Source: UBA9926 sp913064795 (GTDB lineage: Bacteria; Pseudomonadota; Gammaproteobacteria; Pseudomonadales; Azotimanducaceae). From it: DNA of 64,000 bases. Below are positions 1 to 9,402 of the stretch, one piece after another. Where the stretch lies: positions 372,001 to 436,000 of the forward strand of contig JBJKZD010000009.1 of assembly GCA_045560765.1 (NCBI GenBank), in the 5' to 3' direction. Under the pieces are notes generated by a model. The model saw only the letters and a program-made list of their open reading frames with translations, was not told the DNA's origin and did no database searches. How positions within the stretch are numbered: the first letter of the stretch is position 1; the number at the start of each line of letters is the position of its first letter. The position numbers and the translations under genes were made by a program.

Positions 1-1
1 T

Positions 2-1609
2 ATTGGCGGTGGTTTTGGGGGTCTGATTTCAGCCGCGCGCTTACTCGAGGGCGGTATTGGAAACATACGCATCATCGAGAAGGGCGGCGACTTTGGCGGA
101 ACTTGGTACTGGAATCGTTACCCGGGTGCGGCCTGCGATACCGAATCTTATATCTACTTGCCACTTTGCGAAGAGCTCAACTTTGTCCCCAAAGAAAAGT
201 ACACCCATGCACCGGAAATACTCCAGCACTGTCACAACATCGCGCAACACTATGACCTCTACAACCGCGCCTGCCTCCAAACTCAGGTGACGGGGATGTC
301 CTGGGAGGAAACGCAAAAGCGATGGATCATCAAGACAGACCGGGGTGATGCGATGCAGGCCCGTTTCGTCATTATGTCGAACGGCCCGCTCAACCGACCC
401 AAACTACCGGGCATTCCGGGGATCACTGACTTTGAAGGTCATACTTTTCACACAAGCCGATGGGACTATGATTACACCGGCGGGACCTCCGAGGGCAATC
501 TCGATCGTTTAGCAGATCAACGTGTTGCCATCATCGGCACCGGAGCCACCGCAGTGCAATGTATTCCCCATCTCGGAGCCTCCGCTAAGTCCTTGCATGT
601 CTTCCAGCGAACCCCCTCCTCAATTGATGTCCGGGCGAATCGACCCACGGATGCTGATTGGGCCAAGTCCTTGCCCAAAGGTTGGCAAAAAGCGCGTATG
701 GAGAACTTTAACGCCCTGACCTCAGGCCGGATCGTTGAGGAAGATCTGGTAATGGATGGATGGACAGAAATCATCAGAAATCTGATTTCCATGGCGAATT
801 ATCGTGGCAAAGATATTGATCCCCGGGACATTCCAAAGCTGATGGAAATGGCAGATTTTCAAAAAATGGAACAGATCAGGGCCCGGGTCGACACCCTGGT
901 TGAAGACCCTAAAACCGCTGAGGCCCTCAAGCCCTATTATCGTCAGTTTTGCAAGCGCCCCTGTTTCCACGACAACTATTTGCAGACCTTCAACCGCCCC
1001 AACGTCACCCTGGTGGACACCCAGGGTCAGGGTGTGACGTCGATGTCGGCCAATGGAGTGACCGCGAACGGTCAGACCTATGAGGTTGATTGCGTCATCT
1101 TTGCCACCGGTTTTGAGGTCGGCACCGCTTACACCCGAAGGGCGGGATATGACTTGCAAGGGAGAGACGGAGAGCGGCTCAGTGACAAATGGGCAACGGG
1201 GCTAAAAACCCTCCACGGCCTCCACAGTCGCGGCTTCCCCAACGTCTTTTTCATGAGTACCGCCCAGGCAGGATTTACAACCAACTTTCCACATGCCATG
1301 GATGAATCAGCCCATCACATACGTTACATCATTCAACGGTGTCTTGAAGAGGGTGTTACCGCCATTGAACCTAGCCAGGTTGCTGAAGATGCCTGGGTCC
1401 AGGAAATCATTGGACTCTCACGGATCAGCGAGTCCTTTCAGGCCGACTGCACACCAGGCTATTACAACAACGAGGGTCAACCCAACCCCACCAGCACTCA
1501 AAACAGCGCTTATGGCAAAGGTCCTATCCCCTTCTTTCAGCGCATGGCGGCCTGGCGCGAAGAGGGCAGCATGGCAGGGCTCGAACGGAGTGAATCCCGG
1601 GGCTCTTAA
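2..1609 (+). CDS. Flavin-containing Baeyer-Villiger monooxygenase, 5' end outside window
   Basis: Probable FAD- and NADPH-dependent monooxygenase that inserts oxygen next to a ketone to give an ester or lactone. The frame is open to the left edge, so the gene starts upstream. 535 codons are visible, close to a full-length type I BVMO of about 540-600 residues. The first visible residues hold the FAD-binding GGGFGG loop. The BVMO fingerprint F-x-G-x3-H-x3-W-D is exact at visible residues 144-155. The second Rossmann loop GTGATA lies near 179-184, and an ATG-type motif (FATGFEVG) follows near residue 370. These motifs separate BVMOs from plain flavin monooxygenases. The substrate (cyclic ketone, steroid or linear ketone) cannot be told. 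An internal TTG at 158 is not the start, because coding sequence continues before it. No partner gene is adjacent; marC follows after a gap of about 350 bp. Confidence 0.92.
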   Translation: MGGGFGGLISAARLLEGGIGNIRIIEKGGDFGGTWYWNRYPGAACDTESYIYLPLCEELNFVPKEKYTHAPEILQHCHNIAQHYDLYNRACLQTQVTGMSWEETQKRWIIKTDRGDAMQARFVIMSNGPLNRPKLPGIPGITDFEGHTFHTSRWDYDYTGGTSEGNLDRLADQRVAIIGTGATAVQCIPHLGASAKSLHVFQRTPSSIDVRANRPTDADWAKSLPKGWQKARMENFNALTSGRIVEEDLVMDGWTEIIRNLISMANYRGKDIDPRDIPKLMEMADFQKMEQIRARVDTLVEDPKTAEALKPYYRQFCKRPCFHDNYLQTFNRPNVTLVDTQGQGVTSMSANGVTANGQTYEVDCVIFATGFEVGTAYTRRAGYDLQGRDGERLSDKWATGLKTLHGLHSRGFPNVFFMSTAQAGFTTNFPHAMDESAHHIRYIIQRCLEEGVTAIEPSQVAEDAWVQEIIGLSRISESFQADCTPGYYNNEGQPNPTSTQNSAYGKGPIPFFQRMAAWREEGSMAGLERSESRGS

Positions 1610-1962
1610 AGCCCGCGTCCTCCAATCATCAAGGCAGGTTAACCGAGGGACGTTTGCCTGACCTGGGTCCTGGCTTTTTCCTGGGACTTTGCTCGATGAC
1701 CGATTAAAACTCGGTTTGAGCAACCTAGTCATAATGCCCAGCCGCTCGACTCTCAGCATCCGATCAAACAGCCTCTGGAGATGGTTTCCCCATTGACGGT
1801 CCAGCCCAGTCTCAGGCCTTGGACTCGCCAATTGAGGCTTACGTCTGGTCTAATCCGGCTTTTGATCGATAATTTCGAACCGAGATGTCAGATAAAAAAA
1901 ATGGGTTGACGACAACGCGATAGCCGGTTTTAATCCGCCACCTTTTGACCCAGACCACAACC
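1610..1962. other. Intergenic gap between BVMO and marC
   Basis: About 350 bases with no gene I can support. Open frames on the minus strand here are low-complexity and match nothing. A short repetition of CCTGG-type words occurs at 1660-1690. No clear terminator or promoter was recognised. Confidence 0.5.
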
Positions 1963-2592
1963 ATGCCGACCCTTTTTCTTGAAAACTTGATCCTGATTTT
2001 TGTTGCGATTGACCCGATTGGTCTCCTGCCTATCTTCGCACCCTTCACCCAGGGGCTGAGCAAGACCGAGGTCAGGAGGCTCACCCTGCAAAGCGGTTTT
2101 ACGGCACTCTGTGTGCTGCTTGCGTTTTGGTTATTCGGCAGCACCGTCCTGCATTACATGGGCATCAGTATTGATTCCTTCAAAATTATCGGCGGGCTTT
2201 TTTTAATTGTGATTGCCTATCAAATGCTCTTTGAGCAAAGACAAGAACAACGACAAGACACGATGGACAAGGCGATGCGAGATAAAGCCTTGTCATCTCT
2301 TGCCACTTTCCCGATCGCGATTCCGCTGATCGCCGGTCCCGGTGCGATTGCCATCACCATGCTCATGCAAGAGAAAAGCAACGCCAGCGTCGAGCACCAA
2401 ATCATCGGCTTTTTGCCGATTCTGCTCATTCTTATGATGGCCGCGACCTCACTGTGGCTGTCATCAAAAGTCGCAAAGGCGCTGCCGGAATCAGTCGTTG
2501 GCGCCATCCAGCGTGTCTTTGGTTTACTGCTGGGGGCGCTGGCGATCGAATTCGTCATCGACGGCATCAAGGCGACTTTCGGTTTGTCCTGA
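1963..2592 (+). CDS. MarC family (UPF0056) inner-membrane protein
   Basis: Polytopic inner-membrane protein of the MarC family, whose transport role is still unsettled; the early link to multiple antibiotic resistance was withdrawn. The protein is 209 residues from the ATG at 1963 and has about six hydrophobic segments. The family hallmarks are an N-terminal segment with FVAIDPIGLLPIF and a mid-protein TFPIAIPLIAGPGAI block, both clearly present. A TTG six codons upstream (1945) is possible, but the ATG fits the family start better. Neither start has a strong ribosome-binding site. The next gene is convergent (SDR on the minus strand), so marC is probably a single-gene unit. Confidence 0.9.
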   Translation: MPTLFLENLILIFVAIDPIGLLPIFAPFTQGLSKTEVRRLTLQSGFTALCVLLAFWLFGSTVLHYMGISIDSFKIIGGLFLIVIAYQMLFEQRQEQRQDTMDKAMRDKALSSLATFPIAIPLIAGPGAIAITMLMQEKSNASVEHQIIGFLPILLILMMAATSLWLSSKVAKALPESVVGAIQRVFGLLLGALAIEFVIDGIKATFGLS

Positions 2593-2637
2593 CAAGCGGC
2601 TAACGTTCTACCCAACCCGCCACCCATTGCCTCGGCT

Positions 2638-3453
2638 TTAGCGAGGACGAAATAAGAAATCAAAAATCTCCGAGCGCGCCGCTTGTATATCCGTTGCCTT
2701 GACCCGGTCGGTATCCCCGACCTCCTCAGGCACATAAAAGTGTATTCGGCGACTGTCGAGATAAGCCTCCCAAACCGCATCAGCGATCGCACTGGCTGGC
2801 ATTAACCGATAAGGACCTTCCTTCGGTAATCGATCGAGCATCGACAGCTCAAAAGGCTTACCCGCGCCCTTGGCCGTCTCGCCGCGGAGCATTGGCGTGT
2901 CAATGCATCCTGGCAGCACGTCCGCAGTTCGGATGTCGTACTGTTCAAGCTCAAGCGATAACGCCTCGGTTAATCCTTTCACCGCGAATTTGCTCGCCGT
3001 GTAGGCGGCGCGCATCGCATGTCCGAATGTCGCGACCGAGGAGGAAGTGCTGATACACAAGGCATTCTCAGTGGTCTTAAGTAACGGCAGGGCAGCTCGA
3101 ATACCGTGTATAACCCCCATGACATTGATGTCCATTACAGACTGGACGGTCTCAATCGGCATCTCTTCGAGCAACCCCCCTGGGGCGATGCCGGCGTTAT
3201 TAAACAGAATATCCATTCTCTGGCCAGAGAATTCTCCAAAGGCAGCCACCCCGGCAGCAAAATCTTCTGGCTGAGTGACGTCTAGAACTTGCGTCATCAA
3301 TCGATCAGAGTTTAGGCTGGCCTCGGCGTCTCGAAGTCCGGCGGCAGACACATCGAACAACCCAACCCGCCAACCCGCTTCTAGAAATCGACGACCGGTT
3401 TCCAACCCCATGCCGCCGCTTCCACCCGTGACAAATATCGCTTTCGTTTCCAC
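2638..3453 (-). CDS. Short-chain dehydrogenase/reductase, second gene of ACAD-SDR pair
   Basis: Classical SDR, an NAD(P)-dependent alcohol or ketone oxidoreductase of 271 residues. Seen: cofactor loop TGGSGGMG at 9-16, NNAG at 85-88, and catalytic Tyr151/Lys155 in YTASK after a Ser-rich strand near 136-139. I chose the GTG start at 3453 because AGGAGG lies 5 bases upstream. An ATG-like extension would run through the preceding gene. It begins 13 bp after the acyl-CoA dehydrogenase stop on the same strand, so the two are probably cotranscribed and may act on the same acyl or hydroxyacyl intermediates. The C-terminal extension (RVKATDIQAARSEI) is common in SDRs annotated as acting on bulky substrates. 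The exact substrate is unknown. Confidence 0.9.
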   Translation of the reverse strand: METKAIFVTGGSGGMGLETGRRFLEAGWRVGLFDVSAAGLRDAEASLNSDRLMTQVLDVTQPEDFAAGVAAFGEFSGQRMDILFNNAGIAPGGLLEEMPIETVQSVMDINVMGVIHGIRAALPLLKTTENALCISTSSSVATFGHAMRAAYTASKFAVKGLTEALSLELEQYDIRTADVLPGCIDTPMLRGETAKGAGKPFELSMLDRLPKEGPYRLMPASAIADAVWEAYLDSRRIHFYVPEEVGDTDRVKATDIQAARSEIFDFLFRPR

Positions 3454-3466
3454 TAGACCTCCTCTC

Positions 3467-4654
3467 CTAATCAGGCAACCCGAGTACCCGCTTCGCAATA
3501 ATATTAAGCTGGACCTCTTTGGTGCCGCCGGCAATCGTTAACGACTTTTGATACAGCCATTTTTGCAACACTGCGAGCTCCTGCTGATCCGCCGTTTGCA
3601 CATCCCAACGAAGCCCCTGATGACCCATTGCAGCCACCAAAAGTTCGTCACCATTTTGAATATTTAGGGCATTGGTCAATTTTACAGCCGACGATGTAAA
3701 TCCAGGCGCCCTGGAACTCAGCTCCTCAATCGCGCGACGCTGGGTTAAACGTTGCGCATGGGAATTCATTTCGAACTCTGTGAGCCACTTCCTAAGGGCA
3801 GGGTCAGACAATTTACCACTGACCTTCGGAACATAATCACCGACCCATTCCGGCATTTTGCTCTCCTCGGAGCGGCCGCCTTGGGAGCCTGAAATATTGA
3901 TCCCGGCATGGGTCGAGCGCTCAAATTGAAGTAATCGCTTACCCACGGTCCAGCCACGATCAACACCACCGATCACGTCATCTACCGAGACAACCGCATC
4001 TTCAAAATGCGTCTCACAGAAGGGCGACGCCCCAGAGATGAGTTGAATCGGAGAAACCTTGACCCCAGGCTGATGCATGTCGACCAGCATCAATGTAATA
4101 CCCTCATGCTTGGGCTTTTCGGGGGAGGTTCGAACCAAAACAAAAATGTAATCACACAGCGTGGCATCGCTTGTCCACATTTTTGAGCCATTAAGGAGGT
4201 AACGATCACCATCGCGTACGGCCCTGGTGTTCAAGCTGGCGAGATCCGAGCCAGCCCCGGGTTCGGAATAGCCCATTGCCCAAGCGCCCTCACCCCGAGC
4301 ACAAATCGGCAGCCACTTTTGTTTTTGGGCATCGGTACCAAATTCTAAAATCGTAGGGCCGATGTAGTTGACGCCCCGGCCCGTCAGCGGGGTTCGTGCG
4401 CCGGCTTTTTTCAACTCATCAATCAAGACCTCGTAGTAATCTCGCTCAAGCCCAGCACCGCCGTAGGCCTTGGGCCAGGTCGGCACAGTCCAGCCCTTCT
4501 CAGCCATACGCTCGAGCCAGAGCGCAGTATCCGCTTCGAGCTCGACCTGACGACTTCCGAAGGGAATTTGTCCAGAACCCCGGCCCCCCGGGGGACAGTT
4601 TTCCTCAATCCAAACTCGGGTTTCTTCACGAAATTTAGCCGTTGACACGTTCAT
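3467..4654 (-). CDS. Acyl-CoA dehydrogenase family protein (FadE type)
   Basis: FAD-dependent alpha,beta-desaturation of an acyl-CoA thioester, passing electrons to ETF. The protein is 395 residues, a full-length ACAD. Seen: the N-terminal helical domain, the FAD/substrate signature YSEPGAGSDLASL at 129-141, the beta-domain motif NGSKMWTSDA near 157-166, and the C-terminal GGTKEVQLNIIAKRVLGLP block at 376-394. The long PPGGRGSG N-terminus is seen in ACADs of steroid, terpenoid and branched-acyl catabolism. This is an inference from pattern only. ATG at 4654 has GAGGA almost touching it, while a GTG two codons later would have better spacing (8 bases), so the true start may be 4648. It is the first gene of a pair with the SDR. 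Confidence 0.92.
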   Translation of the reverse strand: MNVSTAKFREETRVWIEENCPPGGRGSGQIPFGSRQVELEADTALWLERMAEKGWTVPTWPKAYGGAGLERDYYEVLIDELKKAGARTPLTGRGVNYIGPTILEFGTDAQKQKWLPICARGEGAWAMGYSEPGAGSDLASLNTRAVRDGDRYLLNGSKMWTSDATLCDYIFVLVRTSPEKPKHEGITLMLVDMHQPGVKVSPIQLISGASPFCETHFEDAVVSVDDVIGGVDRGWTVGKRLLQFERSTHAGINISGSQGGRSEESKMPEWVGDYVPKVSGKLSDPALRKWLTEFEMNSHAQRLTQRRAIEELSSRAPGFTSSAVKLTNALNIQNGDELLVAAMGHQGLRWDVQTADQQELAVLQKWLYQKSLTIAGGTKEVQLNIIAKRVLGLPD

Positions 4655-4833
4655 TTCCTCATGGGTTTTTTGAGCTTACGGGTGCTATTCGGGTCAGTAT
4701 CACACGAGGCACCGTGCTTGCCAAAGGTCTCCTCGGAGCGCTCGCCGACGCAGTCCAAGGGGAAGTCAAATCAAGCCTCCGGATCACCCGGACACCGACC
4801 GCCCGGTAGAAACTGCGCTAAGCTCGAGCGCAA

Positions 4834-5748
4834 TTACTCAGCCGCGGTCAACGCACCCGTTAAGCGGCGATACTGCGCTGGCGTTACAGCCAAAGCGCTA
4901 AGATCTTCACCGTCTTCAAAACGGCGGACCAAGGAAGCGACCTGACTGCTCTGGCCCTGCATGTGCAGGTGATGGTGCGCCGGCAGGTATGTCAGCAGAA
5001 TCGACGCAGGCTCCATCGGGATCAAAATATCCATCGAACGTTGCAGCCAAGTGTTCGTAAGATCCGCGAGAATCACCAAGGTGGGTGCCTTGATGCTTTG
5101 GATCAGTTCACGCAATTGCAGGGCTGTGAGCTCGAAAGGGCCGGCGCCTTTAAATCGCGGGTCCGAGCGCCAAGTGAATCCCTCTTCAACGGCACGATGA
5201 CCTCGGGCGACAATCAGGCTGGCCGAGTCCCACTCTTGCCCGGTTACCTCCGCCAATCGCTCAGTCATCGCCGATAGACTTGGGAAGACTTTGAGTGCGG
5301 AGGTCCGTTTCAGCGATGACGTCACGGACTGGGCCAAATGCTCGAGGGTCATCGCCTCAGAATGAGTGCTACAAAATCCATCAATACAGACCAGCGAGCG
5401 CACACGATCCGGGAATAATCCAGCGATTTGAGAGCCTATCTCCGCGCCCATGGAGTGGCCAATAATATGAAAAGAAGGCCATCCAAGGTGATCCGCTACC
5501 GCAAGCACATCCCGAATGTCCGATAAACCGTGATAAACCTCTGAGGCCCCGCGATAGTCCGAGTAACCGTGACCCGCGAAATCCATCGCAAACAGATCAT
5601 GATCTGGCAAGTGCTGGGCGAGTACCTTAAAACTGTTCGCGTTATCCAGATAACCATGCAGCGCGATCGTTGGGAGCCCTCCTTCTACACGCCAATAGTC
5701 ACCCCTGATCACCCGACCACCGACATCGATTTCATAGGACTCAGGCAT
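4834..5748 (-). CDS. Alpha/beta-fold hydrolase
   Basis: Serine hydrolase of unknown substrate, 304 residues, probably cytoplasmic as no signal peptide is seen. Seen: the oxyanion HGYLDN motif at 31-36 after an ALHG strand, the nucleophile elbow GHSMG with Ser99, and a late His-rich PAHHHLHMQG that supplies the catalytic His. The HGYLDNANSF signature is typical of the serine-hydrolase-like/MEST-like branch rather than of haloalkane dehalogenases. It is divergent from the P450 gene, sharing about 160 bp upstream, and is separated from the ACAD gene by 180 bp. It may hydrolyse an ester or lactone product of neighbouring oxygenases. That link is inference. Confidence 0.88.
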   Translation of the reverse strand: MPESYEIDVGGRVIRGDYWRVEGGLPTIALHGYLDNANSFKVLAQHLPDHDLFAMDFAGHGYSDYRGASEVYHGLSDIRDVLAVADHLGWPSFHIIGHSMGAEIGSQIAGLFPDRVRSLVCIDGFCSTHSEAMTLEHLAQSVTSSLKRTSALKVFPSLSAMTERLAEVTGQEWDSASLIVARGHRAVEEGFTWRSDPRFKGAGPFELTALQLRELIQSIKAPTLVILADLTNTWLQRSMDILIPMEPASILLTYLPAHHHLHMQGQSSQVASLVRRFEDGEDLSALAVTPAQYRRLTGALTAAE

Positions 5749-5909
5749 TCAGTCTCCCCACTTTGAAAATCCCAGAGTCTAAAGCCTTGACTGAACCGTT
5801 GCAGGCCATTTCGGTGCGATGATACAGCGATATCACCGACTACTATGCTGGATTGGCGATGTTACACTTTCCTGATAACGTGCCATCATCCTATTTTGAG
5901 CTGATCACC

Positions 5910-7235
5910 ATGAGCGAATCTGTTACAACGACCGAATCTGAGGGCCAGCAGCGGGGATTTTCGAGCCCATTTCTGTCCGATAACCCACCGCCCATCATAA
6001 GAGATCCTTACTCAGTCCCTATTGAAGACATCAACATGATCGATGGCCGCCTTTTTCAGGAGGACCTTCAATTTGCGCATTTCAAGAGACTTCGAGAAGA
6101 GGACCCGGTACATCTCAATGAGCTACCTGGCATCGGGCGCTATTGGTCCATTACAAAATTTGAAGACATCATGTTCGTCGACAAACACCACGAGCTCTTT
6201 TCTTCAGCCCACGGAATCACCGTGGGACCCCAAGTCGATTTGCCGGCGAATCCAAATGAGTTGGCGTTTTCTAATTTTATCGCGATGGATCCGCCCAAAC
6301 ATGATTTGCAGCGCGCGACTGTCAGCGGCGTGGTTGCACCCCCCAATCTAGCAAAACTCGAGGGCACCATTAGAACTAGAGCAGGCAGTATTCTTGACGC
6401 CCTGCCGGTGGGGGAGACATTTAATTGGGTCGACCGAGTTTCCATTGAACTCACGACACAAATGTTAGCAACTCTGTTTGACTTTCCTTTTGAAGACCGC
6501 CGTAAGCTCACCCGGTGGTCCGATGTCGCAACCGCGCCTCCAGGCACAGGCATCGTCGATACCGCGGAACAGCGCCAGAATGAGCTCCTTGAATGTCTCG
6601 CCTACTTCACCCGACTTTGGAACGAACGTGCCGCTCAGGAAACACCAGGCTCAGATCTTATTTCCATGTTGGTCCACGGCGAAGATACAAAAGACATGGC
6701 GCCCCACGAGTTTCTTGGCAATCTCATACTCTTAATTGTTGGGGGCAACGACACCACCCGAAATTCCATCAGCGGTGGTGTTTTAGCGCTTAACCAAAAT
6801 CCCGCCGAATACGACAAGCTTCGGGCAAACCCCGGGTTAATCCCCAACATGGTCTCAGAAATTATTCGTTGGCAGACGCCCCTACCCTATATGCGGCGCA
6901 CCGCAAACCAGGACATCGAATTGAGAGGCCGGCATATCCAAAAAAACGATCAACTGCTGATGTGGTACATCTCAGGCAATCGCGATGAGGACGTGATCGA
7001 TCAACCGGATCGGTTCATCATTGATCGAGGCAACGCTCGCCACCACCTCGCTTTTGGGTTTGGGATTCATCGCTGCATGGGCAATCGCCTTGCTGAGATG
7101 CAGCTTAGAATTGTCTGGGAAGAAATCATGAAACGCTTTGAACAGGTTGAGGTCGTTGGAGCGCCAAAAAGATTGCGATCGAGTTTTGTCCGAGGCATCA
7201 CCGATTTGCCCGTGCGGGTTCATCCGCATTCTTAA
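5910..7235 (+). CDS. Cytochrome P450, CYP153-like alkane/fatty-acid terminal hydroxylase
   Basis: Soluble bacterial P450 of 441 residues from the ATG at 5910; an upstream TTG at 5853 would add 19 residues. Seen: I-helix GGNDTTRNS, ExxR in EIIRW, and the heme loop FGFGIHRCMG with Cys389. The combination GGNDTTRNS, LPYMRRTA, MWYISGNRDEDVIDQPDRFIIDR and FGFGIHRCMGNRLAEMQLRI is what I know from CYP153, the family that hydroxylates medium-chain alkanes and fatty acids at the terminal carbon using a ferredoxin and ferredoxin reductase. Those partners are not in the window, although CYP153 operons often carry them. This makes remote redox partners likely. It is divergent from the hydrolase gene and is followed by a long degenerate repeat. 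Confidence 0.92.
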   Translation: MSESVTTTESEGQQRGFSSPFLSDNPPPIIRDPYSVPIEDINMIDGRLFQEDLQFAHFKRLREEDPVHLNELPGIGRYWSITKFEDIMFVDKHHELFSSAHGITVGPQVDLPANPNELAFSNFIAMDPPKHDLQRATVSGVVAPPNLAKLEGTIRTRAGSILDALPVGETFNWVDRVSIELTTQMLATLFDFPFEDRRKLTRWSDVATAPPGTGIVDTAEQRQNELLECLAYFTRLWNERAAQETPGSDLISMLVHGEDTKDMAPHEFLGNLILLIVGGNDTTRNSISGGVLALNQNPAEYDKLRANPGLIPNMVSEIIRWQTPLPYMRRTANQDIELRGRHIQKNDQLLMWYISGNRDEDVIDQPDRFIIDRGNARHHLAFGFGIHRCMGNRLAEMQLRIVWEEIMKRFEQVEVVGAPKRLRSSFVRGITDLPVRVHPHS

Positions 7236-7334
7236 GGGGTGCTTGTACAGCAAGCCAGTCGCGGCTTAGCCCGGGGACCCGAATTGGGCCTTAGGCCGGG
7301 GCAAAAACAAGCCGTGTGATGATCTTAAGGTTCT

Positions 7335-7650
7335 TATTCAAGCCCTTCTAGTGATGGGCTTTCATGCAAGCGCTCTAATTCAATGAATTTAATTCAAAGG
7401 ATTTAATGCAAATGCTTTGGTGGAAGAGCTGTGGTGGAAGGGCTGTGACAGAAAGCCGGGAGAGAAAGCCGGGATAGAAAACCGTAGTAGAAACCCTGGA
7501 TAGAAAGCTTGAAGCAAAGTTCCAATTGTAAGGCTTTGATGGCGAGGCTTTAATAGCAGACTTTAATAGAAAGGTTTAATAGAAAAACTATAATAGAAAG
7601 GCTCTGAGACAAAACTCTGAGACGGAGACCTGAACCCAAGCCCACCTTCT
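7335..7650. repeat. Degenerate tandem array, about 13-14 bp unit, about 22 copies
   Basis: Nearly the whole gap between CYP153 and the amidase is built from related 13-15 bp words of the form aaaGgCtttnATAG. Cleanest runs: agaaagccggga(g/t) twice at about 7450-7475, then aaaccctggatag, aaaggtttaatag and aaaggctctgagac. Upstream units are more decayed (caagcgctctaatt, caatgaatttaatt, caaaggatttaatg). Period and consensus persist while individual bases drift, as expected of an old slippage array. Just before it (7265-7305) is a direct repeat, ggcttagcccgggg / ggccttaggccgggg. No reading frame or protein family matches. Confidence 0.75.
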
Positions 7651-7699
7651 TGGTCAAAGCTGTGCTTCTGACTCAGATCCTTGAAAGATGCCGATCAAA

Positions 7700-9169
7700 T
7701 CAAGACTCTGAGAGCCTTGGGGGCGGAACAAAACCGCCTAAGACATCGGCTACCTGCCGAGTAAATTCAATCGTGAGATGATCCTGAAAGGGTCCGCCAA
7801 TCGCCTGTAATCCCACCGGCAATCCATTGCTCGCCAGCCCGGTTGGGAACACCGTGCTCGGGAGATAGGCATTGATCGCCAAACCCGCCCAAAAAAGCTG
7901 CTCAAAATAGGGTTGATCAATGCCATCGGTGATTAATCGCCGCTGACCAAAGGGCCTCTGATCATGGGGGAAGGCCGTGGACGCCATCTGGGGACAGACC
8001 ACAATATCCCAGTCCCCAAAGAATTGATCCCATGCAGCGCGAATCGCCTCCCGGCGATGATTGGCCCGTAACCACTCACGGTGCGGGAGCACAGCAGCCC
8101 TCGCATTAATGGCGTCTTCTGATTGATCCATCGGGTCAAGATGCGCGACACGCTCCATCAATCGAGCCACCTGTGCCCGGTCCATACCCGCTGTCATCGC
8201 GGCATTGAGTAGCGTTCGGTAATTCTGGTGCCCAGCTTCAAGGTCAAAATTCGGGCGCGCCGTATACGAGACCGTTGCGCCGGCTGCAGCTAACCGCGCC
8301 CCAAGATCAAGCGCCCGCTCCTCGACAATCGGTGCGACTGGGGCAAGATCATCGGTGGCCCAAATCACCACTCTAAAATCCTTAAGCCGCTGATGCTTCG
8401 CGGCGGGCAAGGCCAACTGCCAGCCGGTGCCTTGGCGCGCCGCCGGGCCCGCCATAATGGATAGCGCCAGGCTAAGGTCTTCAGCGCTTCGAGCAAGAGG
8501 GCCACAAACAGCCAAATCGCCCTGGGCTAGTCCTGGGACCAATTCGTGACCTTGCATCGGTACGATGCCATAGGTGGGCTTGTGGCCATAGACACCACAA
8601 AAATGCGCAGGATTTCGAATCGATCCGCCAATGTCTGATCCTGCTTCAAGACCAGAAAACCCAGCTGCCAAAGCAGCGGCGCTGCCCCCTGATGAACCCC
8701 CTGGGGTTCTAGTCACATCGAAGGGGTTGCCCGTTGTGCCGTAGATTGGGTTGTAGCTTTGGAAGTCCGCAAGGTCCACGGGGACATTGGTCTTACCCAG
8801 AAAATGCGCCCCCGCCTGTTTAAAACGTGCGACTGCTAATCCGTCAGTGGTCGCAAGATTCTCTCGGAAAGCCTCAAGCCCCCAGGTCGTCGGGGTATCC
8901 TCTAAGACATAGGATTCTTTAATCGTCATGGGCAACCCATGCAAGGGTCCAAGGTCTCGCCCCTCGGCCAGCGCTTCGTCAGCCTGCTGGGCGGCCTTAC
9001 GGGCGGCTTCGAAGGTCCGCACCACTACAGCATTGATTTCGCCATCAAACCGTTGGATGCGATCGATGTAATGGTCGGTCAGCGCAACCGACGACACCCC
9101 ACCGCTTTTGATCAGTCGAGCTAACTCAGTAGCCGATTGAAATTCGATGTTTTTCATAGCGTCGGTCAT
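7700..9169 (-). CDS. Amidase signature family hydrolase
   Basis: Amidase of 489 residues, cytoplasmic, hydrolysing an amide (substrate unknown; the family includes fatty amide, indoleacetamide and aryl amide hydrolases). The Ser-cisSer-Lys triad is visible: Lys84 in MTIKES, cis-Ser159 in PGGSSGGS and nucleophile Ser183 in SDIGGSIR, with the standard 24-residue spacing between the serines. The GatA-type tRNA role is unlikely, because no gatB/gatC neighbour is present and the C-terminal half differs. ATG at 9169 is preceded by AGGGGGAAAG, a good ribosome-binding site. It is separated from the acyl-CoA ligase by about 230 bp and is probably transcribed alone. Confidence 0.92.
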   Translation of the reverse strand: MTDAMKNIEFQSATELARLIKSGGVSSVALTDHYIDRIQRFDGEINAVVVRTFEAARKAAQQADEALAEGRDLGPLHGLPMTIKESYVLEDTPTTWGLEAFRENLATTDGLAVARFKQAGAHFLGKTNVPVDLADFQSYNPIYGTTGNPFDVTRTPGGSSGGSAAALAAGFSGLEAGSDIGGSIRNPAHFCGVYGHKPTYGIVPMQGHELVPGLAQGDLAVCGPLARSAEDLSLALSIMAGPAARQGTGWQLALPAAKHQRLKDFRVVIWATDDLAPVAPIVEERALDLGARLAAAGATVSYTARPNFDLEAGHQNYRTLLNAAMTAGMDRAQVARLMERVAHLDPMDQSEDAINARAAVLPHREWLRANHRREAIRAAWDQFFGDWDIVVCPQMASTAFPHDQRPFGQRRLITDGIDQPYFEQLFWAGLAINAYLPSTVFPTGLASNGLPVGLQAIGGPFQDHLTIEFTRQVADVLGGFVPPPRLSES

Positions 9170-9263
9170 TCTTTCCCCCTTGTATGCACCGTTCTAAGAC
9201 GAGGCTGCTGCAGCTCATCTGCGCGCCAGCCGTGGCTCCTGCAAGAGAACTCCCTCAACAATC

Positions 9264-9284
9264 CGCAACCCGCAACCCGCAACC
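9264..9284. repeat. 7-bp direct repeat, 3 copies (cgcaacc)
   Basis: Three perfect head-to-tail copies of cgcaacc in the 190-bp gap upstream of the amidase gene. This is one of several gap-specific short tandem repeats in this window. Nothing else was recognised in the 9170-9402 gap. Confidence 0.85.
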
Positions 9285-9402
9285 CAACACGGAAGTCCAG
9301 TCATCTCGCCGTTAACCCGACGCTTTAAAGACCATTAGAACCTTCGCGACGGGCCTTGTGACGCTTCGAGGAAACCCTTTGCCAGCGCAATCGGACCTGG
9401 AC

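Noticed and set aside
2220..2792. 190-codon open frame across marC and the SDR
   Set aside because: It is antisense to marC, overlaps the SDR end and matches no family.
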